Part shown: in pieces, positions 25,812-35,149 of the stretch
How the letters are laid out: each line of letters starts with the position of its first letter
How positions within the stretch are numbered: position 1 is the stretch's first letter
From: [Clostridium] citroniae WAL-17108
GTDB lineage: Bacteria > Bacillota > Clostridia > Lachnospirales > Lachnospiraceae
Reading direction: 5' to 3'
Assembly: GCF_000233455.1 (NCBI RefSeq)
Contig: NZ_JH376422.1
Span: forward strand, 351,597 to 415,596
Length of the DNA: 64,000 nucleotides
Notes under the pieces: generated by a model
The model's input: the letters and a program-made list of their open reading frames with translations, nothing else
Told to the model about the DNA's origin: nothing
Databases searched by the model: none
Position numbers and translations under genes: made by a program

Positions 25812-27264
25812 GTTTCATTTCCCCGCCTGTGTGCTTCATGCTTCTGCCCGCTTTCCTGAACGCCCGCGCGATCTTAAAGCTGTCCGTCTCGCTGTATATC
25901 TCTTCAATCTGTCCCCCCAGGGTGATACTCCTTAGATACGCATCCCGCAGATTGTCCGATGCTTTCATGTTTCTCATATGAATGTAACGGTTATTTGGAT
26001 TGGCAGTGGAAAACATGATGCTGTCCTTTTTAAGCATCTCCAAAGCCCGCAGGTTATGGGAGGTGAAGATCAGCTGTCCCCTGGCGCTTTTATGAAAGAT
26101 ATCCAGCAGTTCCCCCAGCATATATTCAAAAATCCCTGCGTCCAGTTCATCGATCACAAGGCAGATCGAGGCATTCCCAAATGCCTGGATCAGAGCGTTT
26201 AAAATGGAAATGATCTTGATGATTCCTTCTGATTCCATGCGTATGGGGATGGGAGGGATCCCATCCCTTTTGGATAACAGTTCCACTTTAAACCCTGTTT
26301 TTCCATTGCCCATCATCTGGAATCCATGGTCCCGGATATCCAGTCTCATCCCCGGAATTATGGTGTGAATCACCGTATTGATCTGTCCTGTGATTTGATA
26401 CAGCACGTCCTTCTGCCTTTCATCCAGCACCGTGGCTTCCATGAGGGAAATGGTGAAATCCCCCTTCAGTCCAGGATTATATGGGTCCTCCTTGTCGATC
26501 CTGAATGCCATGGGCAGCACAAAATTGGCTGAGATCACACCGGAATGGGAGTTTCTTATAACAAACAGATCCGTGAGGGCATAGTGGAACAATGCCTTGA
26601 TGATCGCAGAATACTCAGAAAAAGCATTCCCATGCTCTGAAAAAAAGATCTCCCGGCTGCTCTCCCCAAAGATGTAGGAACACCTGCTTTTCTCAGCCAG
26701 TTTTCTGGCCACGATCAGGTCGGTCTTATACTCTTTATTTGTTTCAAATACCTCCTCCAGCCGCTTTTTAGGCCTGAAAACCACCGACCTGTCATCCCGT
26801 TTATAATCCATAAATACGGCTCTGCTGGTCCTTCTGCCCTTTGAGTTTTTCGCACAGCTTAATAGTTCCCTCAGGATCTCAACCTGTCTGTTTTCCGTTC
26901 TCCGGATCTGGATCCGATACCCCACTTCAAATACAGAATCCTCCATAAAGACCGCAAACTCCGCCCAGATTTCCGCCTGATCCTCATTGGCGTCTATATA
27001 ATCTCCCATCTCCTCCTTCAGGCTTTTTCCGATCATAATGTTTTGCAGAAAATATAAAGCGTCCACCGCCGCCGTCTTCCCGGAACCGTTCTGCCCATAC
27101 AGCCCTAATATTTCAGACCTTTGAAAGCACAGTTCTTTGTTGTGCGCGCAGGGCATTTCGATCCTGCCAAAAGATACATTTTTTATGTTCTTTAAATCCA
27201 GTGACTGCAGACGGACTATTATGTCATCCAATGAAACTACCCCCTCTACCACAAAATTGCCCAT
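25801..27264 (-). CDS. AAA15/OLD-type ATPase
   Basis: A 487-residue ABC/SMC-like ATPase of the AAA15 group. Walker A is GQNGSGKT (residues 57-64); Walker B is CLVIDELDAGI in the last third, followed by the H-loop FTSHN. The signature region appears as MESEGIIKIISIL. The middle has a long insert with coiled and mixed segments, as in OLD-family proteins. The ATG at 27264 has no good ribosome site, whereas a TTG at 27231 is preceded by GAGGGGG at 8 bases, so the true start may be there. It forms a two-gene unit with the TOPRIM-like gene; the role is unproven. Confidence 0.72.
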   Translation of the reverse strand: MGNFVVEGVVSLDDIIVRLQSLDLKNIKNVSFGRIEMPCAHNKELCFQRSEILGLYGQNGSGKTAAVDALYFLQNIMIGKSLKEEMGDYIDANEDQAEIWAEFAVFMEDSVFEVGYRIQIRRTENRQVEILRELLSCAKNSKGRRTSRAVFMDYKRDDRSVVFRPKKRLEEVFETNKEYKTDLIVARKLAEKSRCSYIFGESSREIFFSEHGNAFSEYSAIIKALFHYALTDLFVIRNSHSGVISANFVLPMAFRIDKEDPYNPGLKGDFTISLMEATVLDERQKDVLYQITGQINTVIHTIIPGMRLDIRDHGFQMMGNGKTGFKVELLSKRDGIPPIPIRMESEGIIKIISILNALIQAFGNASICLVIDELDAGIFEYMLGELLDIFHKSARGQLIFTSHNLRALEMLKKDSIMFSTANPNNRYIHMRNMKASDNLRDAYLRSITLGGQIEEIYSETDSFKIARAFRKAGRSMKHTGGEMKHGK

Positions 27265-27330
27265 GGCATATCCAGTTTTTCCATTAGTATTTTCTGGTTG
27301 GGGGATTTCTATTCAGGGGATATCTGCAAC

Positions 27331-27360
27331 GGCAAAAGAGTGGGGAAATCCCCACTCTCT
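27331..27360 (-). terminator. Terminator after the GH31 operon
   Basis: Perfect 9-bp arms AGAGTGGGG/CCCCACTCT with a 4-base loop, then TTTTGCC on the minus strand. It isolates the ATPase/TOPRIM pair from the sugar operon upstream. Confidence 0.8.
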
Positions 27361-27381
27361 TATGCACACCCCATCTGATGA

Positions 27382-27531
27382 TCATACAAACAACCGATCC
27401 GCCACATCCGTGATATTATCATATTTTTCAATATTACATATCATATTGATCCATTCCTCTGCCTGTTCAGGATCCATCACATGGGACACCTGAACTTTAA
27501 AACGATCGATAAACTGTTCCCTGGTCATCAT
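27382..27531 (-). CDS. Possible small protein of 49 residues
   Basis: A short open frame starting MMTREQFIDRFK and ending TDVADRLFV, with a plausible amphipathic helical content and an acidic middle (DPEQAEEW). It starts 26 bases after the alpha-xylosidase stop and ends about 20 bases before the terminator, which places it inside the operon. The ribosome site (TTAGGA, 13 bases away) is weak. No family recognised; it may be real or chance. Confidence 0.4.
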   Translation of the reverse strand: MMTREQFIDRFKVQVSHVMDPEQAEEWINMICNIEKYDNITDVADRLFV

Positions 27532-27556
27532 GTTGGCCGGATGTCCTAAGTGGCAA

Positions 27557-29845
27557 TCACTCCTCCGCAACTTCCACAATCATCCCCTCAGGACCTTCCA
27601 CTGTCCAGTGAGCGCCGCCGCGGATCACGGCTCTGACCCGGCCCCGGTCTGAGGTGACCCTTATGTCAGCTGCTTCCTTTCCATCCACATCCGGAACCAT
27701 GATGCGGATATCTGCCTGGTCCTTGATCTGGAACAGCTTTAAGGTGGTGCCGGATACATAGTCATAATCCGGCCGCTCCTCATGGCTGCCCACTGCCAGG
27801 ACCGTGTTTTCCCTTACCATCAGCGGGAGATGGAAATAGTCAAAGACTTCCCTGTACCATCTGCCGCCTTCCCTCACCTCGCCTGTGAGGTAATTGGTCC
27901 ATGTGCCCGCCGGGAGATAGTAGGCCACTTCCCCGCTTTCCCGGAACACGGGCGCTACCAGCAGGGAATCCCCCAGCATATACTGCCGGTCCAGCGTCTC
28001 GCAGGCAGGGTCCTCCGGGAACTCCAGGAACATGGGGCGCATCATGGGTATGCCTTCCCTGTGGGCCTTTACCGCCTGGGCAAAGATGTAGGGCATCAGG
28101 GAGCATTTTAACTTAACAAATTTCCTCAGCACGTCACATGCCTCATCATCAAACAGCCAGGGCACCCGGTAGGAGGTGGAGCCGTGAAGCCGGCTGTGGG
28201 AGCTGAGAAGGCCGAAGGCACACCAGCGCTTATACACATCAGCGGATGCGGTCTGCTCAAATCCCCCAATGTCATGGCTCCAGAACCCATAGCCCCCAAG
28301 GGACAGGGACAGTCCGCCCCTCATATCCTCAGCCATGGAAAGGTAGGTGGCCGTACAGTCCCCGCCCCAGTGCACGGGGAATTTCTGGCCTCCGGCCGCC
28401 GTGGATCTGGCAAATACAAGGGCCTTATCCTTTCCCAGCTTGCGCTCCAAAAGTGTAAATACCACCTGGTTGTACAGGTAGGTGTAATAGTTATGCATTT
28501 TTACAGTGTCGGACCCGTCATAATACATTACTCCGGTCACAGGTATCCGCTCTCCAAAATCCGTCTTAAAGCAGTCCACACCCATGTCGATCAGGCGCTC
28601 CAGCTTATCCTGGTACCACTTGCAGGCCTTAGGATTGGTGAAGTCCACCAGAGCCATTCCCGCCTGCCATCTGTCGCACTGCCACACGGAGCCGTCCAGG
28701 TTCTTTACAAAATACCCCTGCTCCATGCCCTCATCAAACAGGGCCGACTTCTGGCCGATGTAGCTGTTGATCCACACACAGATATGAAGTCCTCTGGCCT
28801 TATACCTCTTTAACATGGCCTCCGGGTCAGGGAAGGTATCCTTATCCCACTCAAAGTTGCACCACTCATATCCCTTCATCCAGAAGCAGTCAAAATGGAA
28901 GGTGTGAAGCGGGATGTCCCGGTCCTCCATGCCCTGAATAAAGCTGCTCACCGTCTCCTCATCATAACTGGTGGTAAATGAGGTGGTCAGCCACAGTCCA
29001 AAGGACCATGAGGGAGGCAGGGCAGGCTTGCCTGTGAGCTCGGTGTACAGCTGCACCGTCTCCTTGGGGGTGGTTCCGTTGATGATGTAGTAATCCAGCC
29101 TCTCCGTCTGCACGCTGAACTGCACCCGCTCCACCTTCTCGCTGCCCACTTCAAAATGCACGTCACCGGCATGGGCAACAAACACCCCGTATCCTTTGTT
29201 GGTAATATAAAAGGGGATGTTCTTATAGGTCTGCTCAGAGGCAGTGCCCCCGTCCTCGTTCCACACCTCCACGGTCTGGCCGTTCTTCACAAAGGGGGTA
29301 TACCGCTCTCCCAGTCCGTAAACATACTCGCCCACGTCTAAAAGCAGCTGTTCCGCCATGTAATTCTTTCCAGTCTCCCTGTTTTTCATATAAGCCAGGT
29401 TCCGGAAGCTGCTCTCTGTGAGAAGGCGGTCCCCATCCTTAAATTCCACCTTCCACCCCATTGGCGCCTTATGAATCACCGCGCTGGTCCTGCCGGATTG
29501 GTAGGTGATGGTCTCCTCGTCCTCTGTAATGGAGACAAAACTTCCCTCCTGCTCTGCCACCTGGTAGTGGGGCCCTTTATACAGGGCTCCCTTAAAGTGG
29601 ACCGCCGATACCTTGATCACATTTTCCATGGGACTGGAAAATGTGACCGTGAGCATGGGCTGGTTCAGGGTGTCCCCCCGGTCTCCCATATGTTTTGTGG
29701 CAGCGTAAACCACAAGGCTGTTATCCTTTTTGCCTGTATCGTAAACTGTATCGTAATTTGTACTATAATCTGCATCATAATATTCCACCGCGTACACGGG
29801 GTCGATCTCTTCCCTGATACGCCAGTAACCGTTTGTGAATTTCAT
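27557..29845 (-). CDS. yicI: Alpha-xylosidase (GH31, YicI type)
   Basis: A 762-residue glycoside hydrolase family 31 enzyme, close in length to E. coli YicI, which removes alpha-linked xylose (for example isoprimeverose units from xyloglucan). The N-terminal beta domain is followed by a TIM barrel. The nucleophile motif KTDFGERIP near residue 425 is the YicI-type form, and the acid/base region is HWGGDCTATYLSMAEDMRGG. It is cytosolic, with no signal peptide. The ribosome site GGAGGGAAAG precedes the ATG. It is the last large gene of the sugar operon. Confidence 0.88.
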   Translation of the reverse strand: MKFTNGYWRIREEIDPVYAVEYYDADYSTNYDTVYDTGKKDNSLVVYAATKHMGDRGDTLNQPMLTVTFSSPMENVIKVSAVHFKGALYKGPHYQVAEQEGSFVSITEDEETITYQSGRTSAVIHKAPMGWKVEFKDGDRLLTESSFRNLAYMKNRETGKNYMAEQLLLDVGEYVYGLGERYTPFVKNGQTVEVWNEDGGTASEQTYKNIPFYITNKGYGVFVAHAGDVHFEVGSEKVERVQFSVQTERLDYYIINGTTPKETVQLYTELTGKPALPPSWSFGLWLTTSFTTSYDEETVSSFIQGMEDRDIPLHTFHFDCFWMKGYEWCNFEWDKDTFPDPEAMLKRYKARGLHICVWINSYIGQKSALFDEGMEQGYFVKNLDGSVWQCDRWQAGMALVDFTNPKACKWYQDKLERLIDMGVDCFKTDFGERIPVTGVMYYDGSDTVKMHNYYTYLYNQVVFTLLERKLGKDKALVFARSTAAGGQKFPVHWGGDCTATYLSMAEDMRGGLSLSLGGYGFWSHDIGGFEQTASADVYKRWCAFGLLSSHSRLHGSTSYRVPWLFDDEACDVLRKFVKLKCSLMPYIFAQAVKAHREGIPMMRPMFLEFPEDPACETLDRQYMLGDSLLVAPVFRESGEVAYYLPAGTWTNYLTGEVREGGRWYREVFDYFHLPLMVRENTVLAVGSHEERPDYDYVSGTTLKLFQIKDQADIRIMVPDVDGKEAADIRVTSDRGRVRAVIRGGAHWTVEGPEGMIVEVAEE

Positions 29846-29866
29846 CTTTCCCTCCGATCGAGACTC

Positions 29867-29882
29867 CCACCTCTTCAGGTGG
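29867..29882. repeat. Small hairpin between the two GH31 genes
   Basis: Perfect CCACCT-CTTC-AGGTGG stem-loop, about 10 bases ahead of the yicI ribosome site. It may tune expression or mRNA stability within the operon. Confidence 0.5.
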
Positions 29883-29893
29883 TGTTTCCCTTC

Positions 29894-31876
29894 TTATACA
29901 GCTGTGAACACAGGCAGCTGGTCAATGGGCGCTTCCACCTGGGCCGTTGTGCCTCCATGGTACATTTCTCCTGTAAAGAAATGCTTCCATTCCCTTCCCT
30001 CAGGGAAGTACACGGTCCGTTTCCTCATATCGGCATACAGCACGGGCGCCACCATCATATCAGGTCCAAACATGTACTGGTCCTCGATCTCCCACGCCAT
30101 TTTATCCTCCGGGAAATCATAGAACAGAGGACGCATCACCGGGGTTCCCTGTTCATGGGCTGCTGCCATCTGCCGGGCAATATAGGGTTTCATGGACTCC
30201 CTTAAGTTGAGGTAGGTCTTGCAGATCTCATATGCCTCATCCCCAAAGGACCACACCTCATTGTCCGCACCTGACACACATGCGGCGCCGCCCTCCGTGC
30301 CCATGGGCTCTTTTAGTGGTTCCCGGTATCCATGCAGACGCATGACCGGGCAGAATGTACCGTACTCAAACCAGCGGATCAGCAGTTCCCTGAATCCCGG
30401 GTCCCGGGGGTCCCCGCCGTGGAATCCGCCGATATCCGTGGTCCACCAGGGGATCCCTGCCATTCCCATGTTAAGGCCTGCCGCCACCTGGTTTCTCAGA
30501 CTGGCAAAGCTGGAATGAATGTCCCCGGACCATACCAGGGCCCCGTATTTCTGGGAACCGGCCCAGGCACAGCGCAGCAGGTTAATGATATTTTCCTGCC
30601 CCTCCGCCTTCATGCCGTCAAAGAATGTCTTTGCATACATGGCAGGATAGATATTGCCGATCTGCACATTGGGTCCCATGTGGTAGCGGTAGTTGTCAAA
30701 ATCATAGATGCTGTATTCAGGCTCCGCCTCATCCAGCCAGAAGATCTTTACGCCCTTGTCATAATAATTCTGTTTTGCTTTCTGCCATACATACTCCCTG
30801 GCCTTTGGATTGGTGGCGTCAAAATGGACGGTATTTCCCTGGAAATCCATGGCGATCCGGAATCCCCTGTCCGTGCGGATCAGATATCCCTTTTCCTTCA
30901 TCTCCTGGAAATTCTCGCTTCTATAATCCACTGTGGGCCAGATGGAAACCATGAGCTCGATCCCCATTTCCTTCAGTTCCCGGATCATGGCATCCGGGTC
31001 GGGCCAGTACCTGAGATCAAACTTCCAGTCTCCCTGGAGCGGCCAGTGGAAATAGTCGATCACGATCACGGATATGGGCAGGTTTCTCTTTTTATATTCC
31101 CTGGCCACCTGAAGAAGCTCCTCCTGGGTCTGATAGCGCAGCTTGCACTGCCAGAACCCCATGGCATAGTCGGGCATCATGGGAACCGTACCGGCAACCC
31201 GGGCATACGCCTCCTCAATTTTAGCAGGCGTATCCTCAGCCGTGATCCAGTAATCCAGCGCCTTGGTGGAATACGCTTCCCATGTGGTGATATTTTTTCC
31301 AAACATGGTCCTTCCCACTGCCGGGTTGTTCCACAGGAATCCGTAATTTAAGGATGACACATAAAAGGGAACACTTGCCTGGGAATTTCTCTGTGCCAGC
31401 TCCAGATCTGTGCCCTTTAAGTTCAGGTAGGGCTGCTGGTACTGCCCCATTCCAAATATCTTTTCACGGGGATCAGACACAAAGCGCATGGATAAGTGGT
31501 AATCCCCTCCCGGAATGGGCTTAAACTCCCTTGCCTCCACTTCCAGGGCGCTGCAGTAGTCCGCAAACACATCCAGCCTGTTCCTCAGATACTCATCCAG
31601 AAGGATTTCCCCGTTCCGGTCATAAAAGGTCAGCTTTCCGTACTGTGATACCTTTGCCTGAATTTTTCCGTTTTTGATCCATGCGCAGTCTTCCTGGATG
31701 GTGATCTGGGGAACAATGTCCTCCACCTCCATCTGAAGCGCCCAGTTCTCGCAGGGCATTTGGGCAGTCTTGCAGGCCCTTACCCTGAAGCTGTTGGCGC
31801 TCCACGGCTGGATCCACAGCTCCTCTGCGTCATAATGGAATTTCAGGCAGTTGTCCTCAATTCTGAAAACGTTCAT
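29894..31876 (-). CDS. Glycoside hydrolase family 31 (second GH31 enzyme)
   Basis: A 660-residue GH31 enzyme with a different active-site signature from its neighbour: the nucleophile sits in KIFWLDEAEPEY near residue 380, and the acid/base region in LVWSGDIHSSFASLRNQV. This form occurs in alpha-xylosidase and alpha-glucosidase relatives acting on plant oligosaccharides. No signal peptide, so it probably works on imported oligosaccharides. The start has AGGAGGATATTGAT in front. Two non-redundant GH31 enzymes behind one importer suggest a substrate with two alpha linkages. Confidence 0.82.
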   Translation of the reverse strand: MNVFRIEDNCLKFHYDAEELWIQPWSANSFRVRACKTAQMPCENWALQMEVEDIVPQITIQEDCAWIKNGKIQAKVSQYGKLTFYDRNGEILLDEYLRNRLDVFADYCSALEVEAREFKPIPGGDYHLSMRFVSDPREKIFGMGQYQQPYLNLKGTDLELAQRNSQASVPFYVSSLNYGFLWNNPAVGRTMFGKNITTWEAYSTKALDYWITAEDTPAKIEEAYARVAGTVPMMPDYAMGFWQCKLRYQTQEELLQVAREYKKRNLPISVIVIDYFHWPLQGDWKFDLRYWPDPDAMIRELKEMGIELMVSIWPTVDYRSENFQEMKEKGYLIRTDRGFRIAMDFQGNTVHFDATNPKAREYVWQKAKQNYYDKGVKIFWLDEAEPEYSIYDFDNYRYHMGPNVQIGNIYPAMYAKTFFDGMKAEGQENIINLLRCAWAGSQKYGALVWSGDIHSSFASLRNQVAAGLNMGMAGIPWWTTDIGGFHGGDPRDPGFRELLIRWFEYGTFCPVMRLHGYREPLKEPMGTEGGAACVSGADNEVWSFGDEAYEICKTYLNLRESMKPYIARQMAAAHEQGTPVMRPLFYDFPEDKMAWEIEDQYMFGPDMMVAPVLYADMRKRTVYFPEGREWKHFFTGEMYHGGTTAQVEAPIDQLPVFTAV

Positions 31877-31899
31877 ATCAATATCCTCCTGGTTTATTA

Positions 31900-32718
31900 T
31901 TAACCCTTAACAGAACCGCTGGTCATTCCCTCCACAATGTGCTTTTGCATGGTCACAAAAATAAAGCAGCTGGGCAGGATCAACAGCACGCCGTAAGCCA
32001 TGATACTGTTCCACTGGGTGCCGTACTGGTTCATAAAGGTGTAGATCGCGGATGTCATGGGCCTCATGATCTCCTTTGTGTTAAATGTCATGGAGTACGC
32101 AAGATCGTTCCATGCAAACACAAAGCTGAAGCAGGTGGCTGTGATCACCGTTGGCTTGGAGATGGGGATGGCGATCCGAAGAAAGGTGGTAAAACCATTG
32201 CAGCCATCGATCATGGCCGCGTCCTCCAGCTCCTTTGGCATGCTTAAGAATCCGGGACGGAGCATGAGCACGATAAAGGGGATGGAAATGGTTGCCGTGG
32301 ACAGAATGGGGGCAAAGTAAGTATTCAGGATCCCCAGCTTGGAAAAGATCAGGTATAAGGGGGTCAGCACCAGGGACGCGGGAAGCATCTGGGTGATCAG
32401 GAAAACAAGGATGAACAGCTTCATTCCCCTTACCTTAAACCTTGCCAGTCCGTAGGCAGCGGGCACGGACAGGATCAGCGACAGGACCATGGAGCCCAGG
32501 GCAATGATGATCGAGTTCCTCACCGTGATAAACAGGTTTCCAAACTGTTCCTGGTATGCTTTTAATGTAAATTCCTTTGGCCACAGTGTGGGTGTGCTTG
32601 CAAATATCTCACTGTCCAGCTTAAAGGAATTGACAACGATCCAATATAACGGAAACAGGAACACACATGCGATCAGTACGGCCACAACGCACAGGATGAT
32701 ATTATTCTTCTTATTCAT
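31900..32718 (-). CDS. Carbohydrate ABC transporter permease (MalG type)
   Basis: A 272-residue permease with six membrane segments. The EAA-loop reads MPKELEDAAMIDGCNGFTTF with the conserved Gly, as in MalG-type CUT1 permeases. The start MNKKNN at 32718 has AAAGGAGTATTCC upstream. No ATPase gene lies in the operon; CUT1 systems of Gram-positives often share a single MsmK-type ATPase encoded elsewhere. Confidence 0.9.
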   Translation of the reverse strand: MNKKNNIILCVVAVLIACVFLFPLYWIVVNSFKLDSEIFASTPTLWPKEFTLKAYQEQFGNLFITVRNSIIIALGSMVLSLILSVPAAYGLARFKVRGMKLFILVFLITQMLPASLVLTPLYLIFSKLGILNTYFAPILSTATISIPFIVLMLRPGFLSMPKELEDAAMIDGCNGFTTFLRIAIPISKPTVITATCFSFVFAWNDLAYSMTFNTKEIMRPMTSAIYTFMNQYGTQWNSIMAYGVLLILPSCFIFVTMQKHIVEGMTSGSVKG

Positions 32719-32777
32719 GGAATACTCCTTTCTTATTTTACCGATGTGCTGCTTGCACAGAGCCATTAAACGGCCTA

Positions 32778-33677
32778 TTAAATGGCTTCATCCTTTGAAA
32801 TGGTCCTGAGATAGACCAGGGCAACCATAAGCAGGCAAACAAACAGGACATTGGCAACCGCAGCCCCCTCCCCAAAGTGGAACAGCTGGAAGGAAAGCTT
32901 ATAGGAATAGGTGGACAGCACCTCGGTGGCATCCACCGGACCTCCTCCCGTCATAACATACACCAGGTCGAACACCTTAAAGGTAAGCACAAATCCAAGG
33001 ATCAGCACCGACATGATGGTGGATTTAAGAAGGGGGATGGTGATCTTTAAAAACTTCTGTATACCCGTGGCCCCGTCTATGGCAGCCGCCTCGTAGATAT
33101 CCCCCGGAATATTGTTAAGTCCGGTTGTGAGCAGCAGCATGTTAAAGGGGATGCCCACCCAGGAATTTGCGATGATCAGTCCCATCATGGCTGTATTTCC
33201 CTGGAGCAGCCAGCCCACCGGCTTGTCGATCAGGTGAAGGCTCATAAGGATGTAGTTGATGATGCCGTTTCCCTCAGCGAACATGAACTTGAACACCAGG
33301 GCCGTCACCGTCACCGGAAGCATCCAGCTGATAACGATAAAACCACGGATGGGTTTGGAAAGGGCGAATTTCTTTGTGAAGAATATGGCAAATAAAAAGC
33401 CCAGGGTAAACTGAATGCTTAAGCATCCAATGGTATAGATAAAGGTGTGGACCAAAGCCTTCTTGAAGGTCACGTCTGCAAAGATGGCTTTGTAATTGGA
33501 AAATCCCGCAAACTCCCTGGCAGCGCTTGCGATGGTCTTGGCCGTCACATTCTGAAAGCTGATGATCCAGTTATATATGATGGGATACCCTATAAACGCC
33601 AGCATATAGATCACCGCCGGCAGTATGAAGAAGTACCCCAGTATCTGTTCTTTTTTCTCCCGCTTACTGTCCCACAT
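32778..33677 (-). CDS. Carbohydrate ABC transporter permease (MalF/UgpA type)
   Basis: A 299-residue permease with six membrane segments and the EAA-loop IPGDIYEAAAIDGATGIQKF. The start MWDSKREKK at 33677 has GGGAGGTTGCTT upstream. It pairs with the MalG-type permease to form the CUT1 channel, after the binding-protein gene in the usual order. Confidence 0.9.
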   Translation of the reverse strand: MWDSKREKKEQILGYFFILPAVIYMLAFIGYPIIYNWIISFQNVTAKTIASAAREFAGFSNYKAIFADVTFKKALVHTFIYTIGCLSIQFTLGFLFAIFFTKKFALSKPIRGFIVISWMLPVTVTALVFKFMFAEGNGIINYILMSLHLIDKPVGWLLQGNTAMMGLIIANSWVGIPFNMLLLTTGLNNIPGDIYEAAAIDGATGIQKFLKITIPLLKSTIMSVLILGFVLTFKVFDLVYVMTGGGPVDATEVLSTYSYKLSFQLFHFGEGAAVANVLFVCLLMVALVYLRTISKDEAI

Positions 33678-33783
33678 AAGCAACCTCCCGTTCTTTTTCC
33701 TGGTTTTTGGTGCAAAAAGCCCCATCACATCACAATCCAGTACTGTCTGGCCTTGTACATGTGATGGGACTCATTCAAATACT

Positions 33784-35067
33784 TTATTTAGCGCCGATGG
33801 CGTCAATCTTGGCCTGTGCGTCCGCAAGGGCGGTATCCGCATCCTTCTGCCCTGTGAACACTTCCTGCTGGGCGGTATAGATGGCCGCGGATATCTCGGG
33901 CCAGTCCGGGGACGGTCCTCTGGACTGGGCAGTGGGCATTACCTCTGCAAACACGGAGTTAAGGGGATCATCCGCAAACATCTCCTGCACATTCACATCC
34001 GACCTTGGAGAGAAACGTCCGATGGATTTGCAGATTTCCTGTGATTTCTCCTTGCTGGTGATCCATGACAGGAACTTCCAGCTGGCCTCCACATTGGCGC
34101 CGGAGCAGATTGCCACATTCTCGCCGCCCAGTACGGATGCATAATCCCCGTCATCCGCCTTTGGTGCTTTTGCCACACCGTATTCCAGGTCCGGGGCGTC
34201 CTTGGCCAGGCCGGAGAACTGCCACGGTCCATTGATCATCATGGCTGCCTGTCCTGAGGCAAACTGCTTTTCCACGTCTGCCTGGGTCCAGTTTACGCAC
34301 TCTCTGCTGATATATCCCTTTTCGATCATTCCGTACAGGAAGGACATGGACTCCTTGGCTCCGCCGCTGGTCAGGTCCGTTACGCTTCCGCCGGCCGACA
34401 GCAGCCATGGCATATACTGGAAGGTGCCTTCCTCATTGCCGATGGCAGATATGGCAAGTCCCTTGCATGTGTCCGTGGTCAGCTTTTCGCTTGCCGCTTC
34501 CAGCTCAGACCAGGTTGTGGGAACCTCCACCCCTGCTTCATCCAGCATCTTCTTGTTATAGAAAAGTCCCAGGCAGTTATTGCCCCAGGGAAGTCCGTAT
34601 AATTTATCCTCGTAATAGCAGGAATTCAGTGAGCCTTCCAGGAAAGCGGCCTCATCCCAGGAATTATAAAGGTCGGTGATATCCTCAAACACGCCCATGG
34701 AAGCATAGGAGTTGTGGTCTGGGTTATCCACCATGCCGCAGTCCGGCAGTTCCCCTGAAACCACGCCAATGGTGTACTGTTTCATAAGCTCTGCCCTTGG
34801 CAGATACTGGGCCGTCACATGGACCTCGTCCTGGGAGCTGTTAAACTCATCCACGGCCTCAACCACATATTTTCCTTCCTTGTCCTCCGACATATAGTGC
34901 CAGAAGGTGATCTCCGTCTTGCCGTCCGCTGATGCCTTGGCGCTCTCAGCCGCCCCCGAAGCTGCTGTCTGTCCCGATGTCTGTGTGGATGCGCCCCCGC
35001 CGCCGCAGGCTGTAAGAGACCCGGCCGTCATGGCCAGCGCTGTTAATAATACAATACCCTTTTTCAT
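33784..35067 (-). CDS. Sugar-binding lipoprotein of a CUT1 ABC importer
   Basis: A 427-residue extracellular solute-binding protein (family 1). The signal peptide ends in the lipobox SLTAC and is followed by a Gly/Ser/Ala linker; the mature domain begins near ITFWHYMSEDKEG. The start MKKGIVLL at 35067 has AGGAGG 7 bases upstream. The sequence GTATACC occurs twice around this ribosome site (35069-35075 and 35098-35104). The two GH31 enzymes suggest an alpha-xylosyl or alpha-glucosyl oligosaccharide ligand, by inference. Confidence 0.88.
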   Translation of the reverse strand: MKKGIVLLTALAMTAGSLTACGGGGASTQTSGQTAASGAAESAKASADGKTEITFWHYMSEDKEGKYVVEAVDEFNSSQDEVHVTAQYLPRAELMKQYTIGVVSGELPDCGMVDNPDHNSYASMGVFEDITDLYNSWDEAAFLEGSLNSCYYEDKLYGLPWGNNCLGLFYNKKMLDEAGVEVPTTWSELEAASEKLTTDTCKGLAISAIGNEEGTFQYMPWLLSAGGSVTDLTSGGAKESMSFLYGMIEKGYISRECVNWTQADVEKQFASGQAAMMINGPWQFSGLAKDAPDLEYGVAKAPKADDGDYASVLGGENVAICSGANVEASWKFLSWITSKEKSQEICKSIGRFSPRSDVNVQEMFADDPLNSVFAEVMPTAQSRGPSPDWPEISAAIYTAQQEVFTGQKDADTALADAQAKIDAIGAK

Positions 35068-35149
35068 TGTATACCTCCTCTGTTCTTTCTGTTCTAAGTA
35101 TACCGTCCGGAAAGGGAACATAAAATTCCAATATCTTAAAAAAAGTGTA

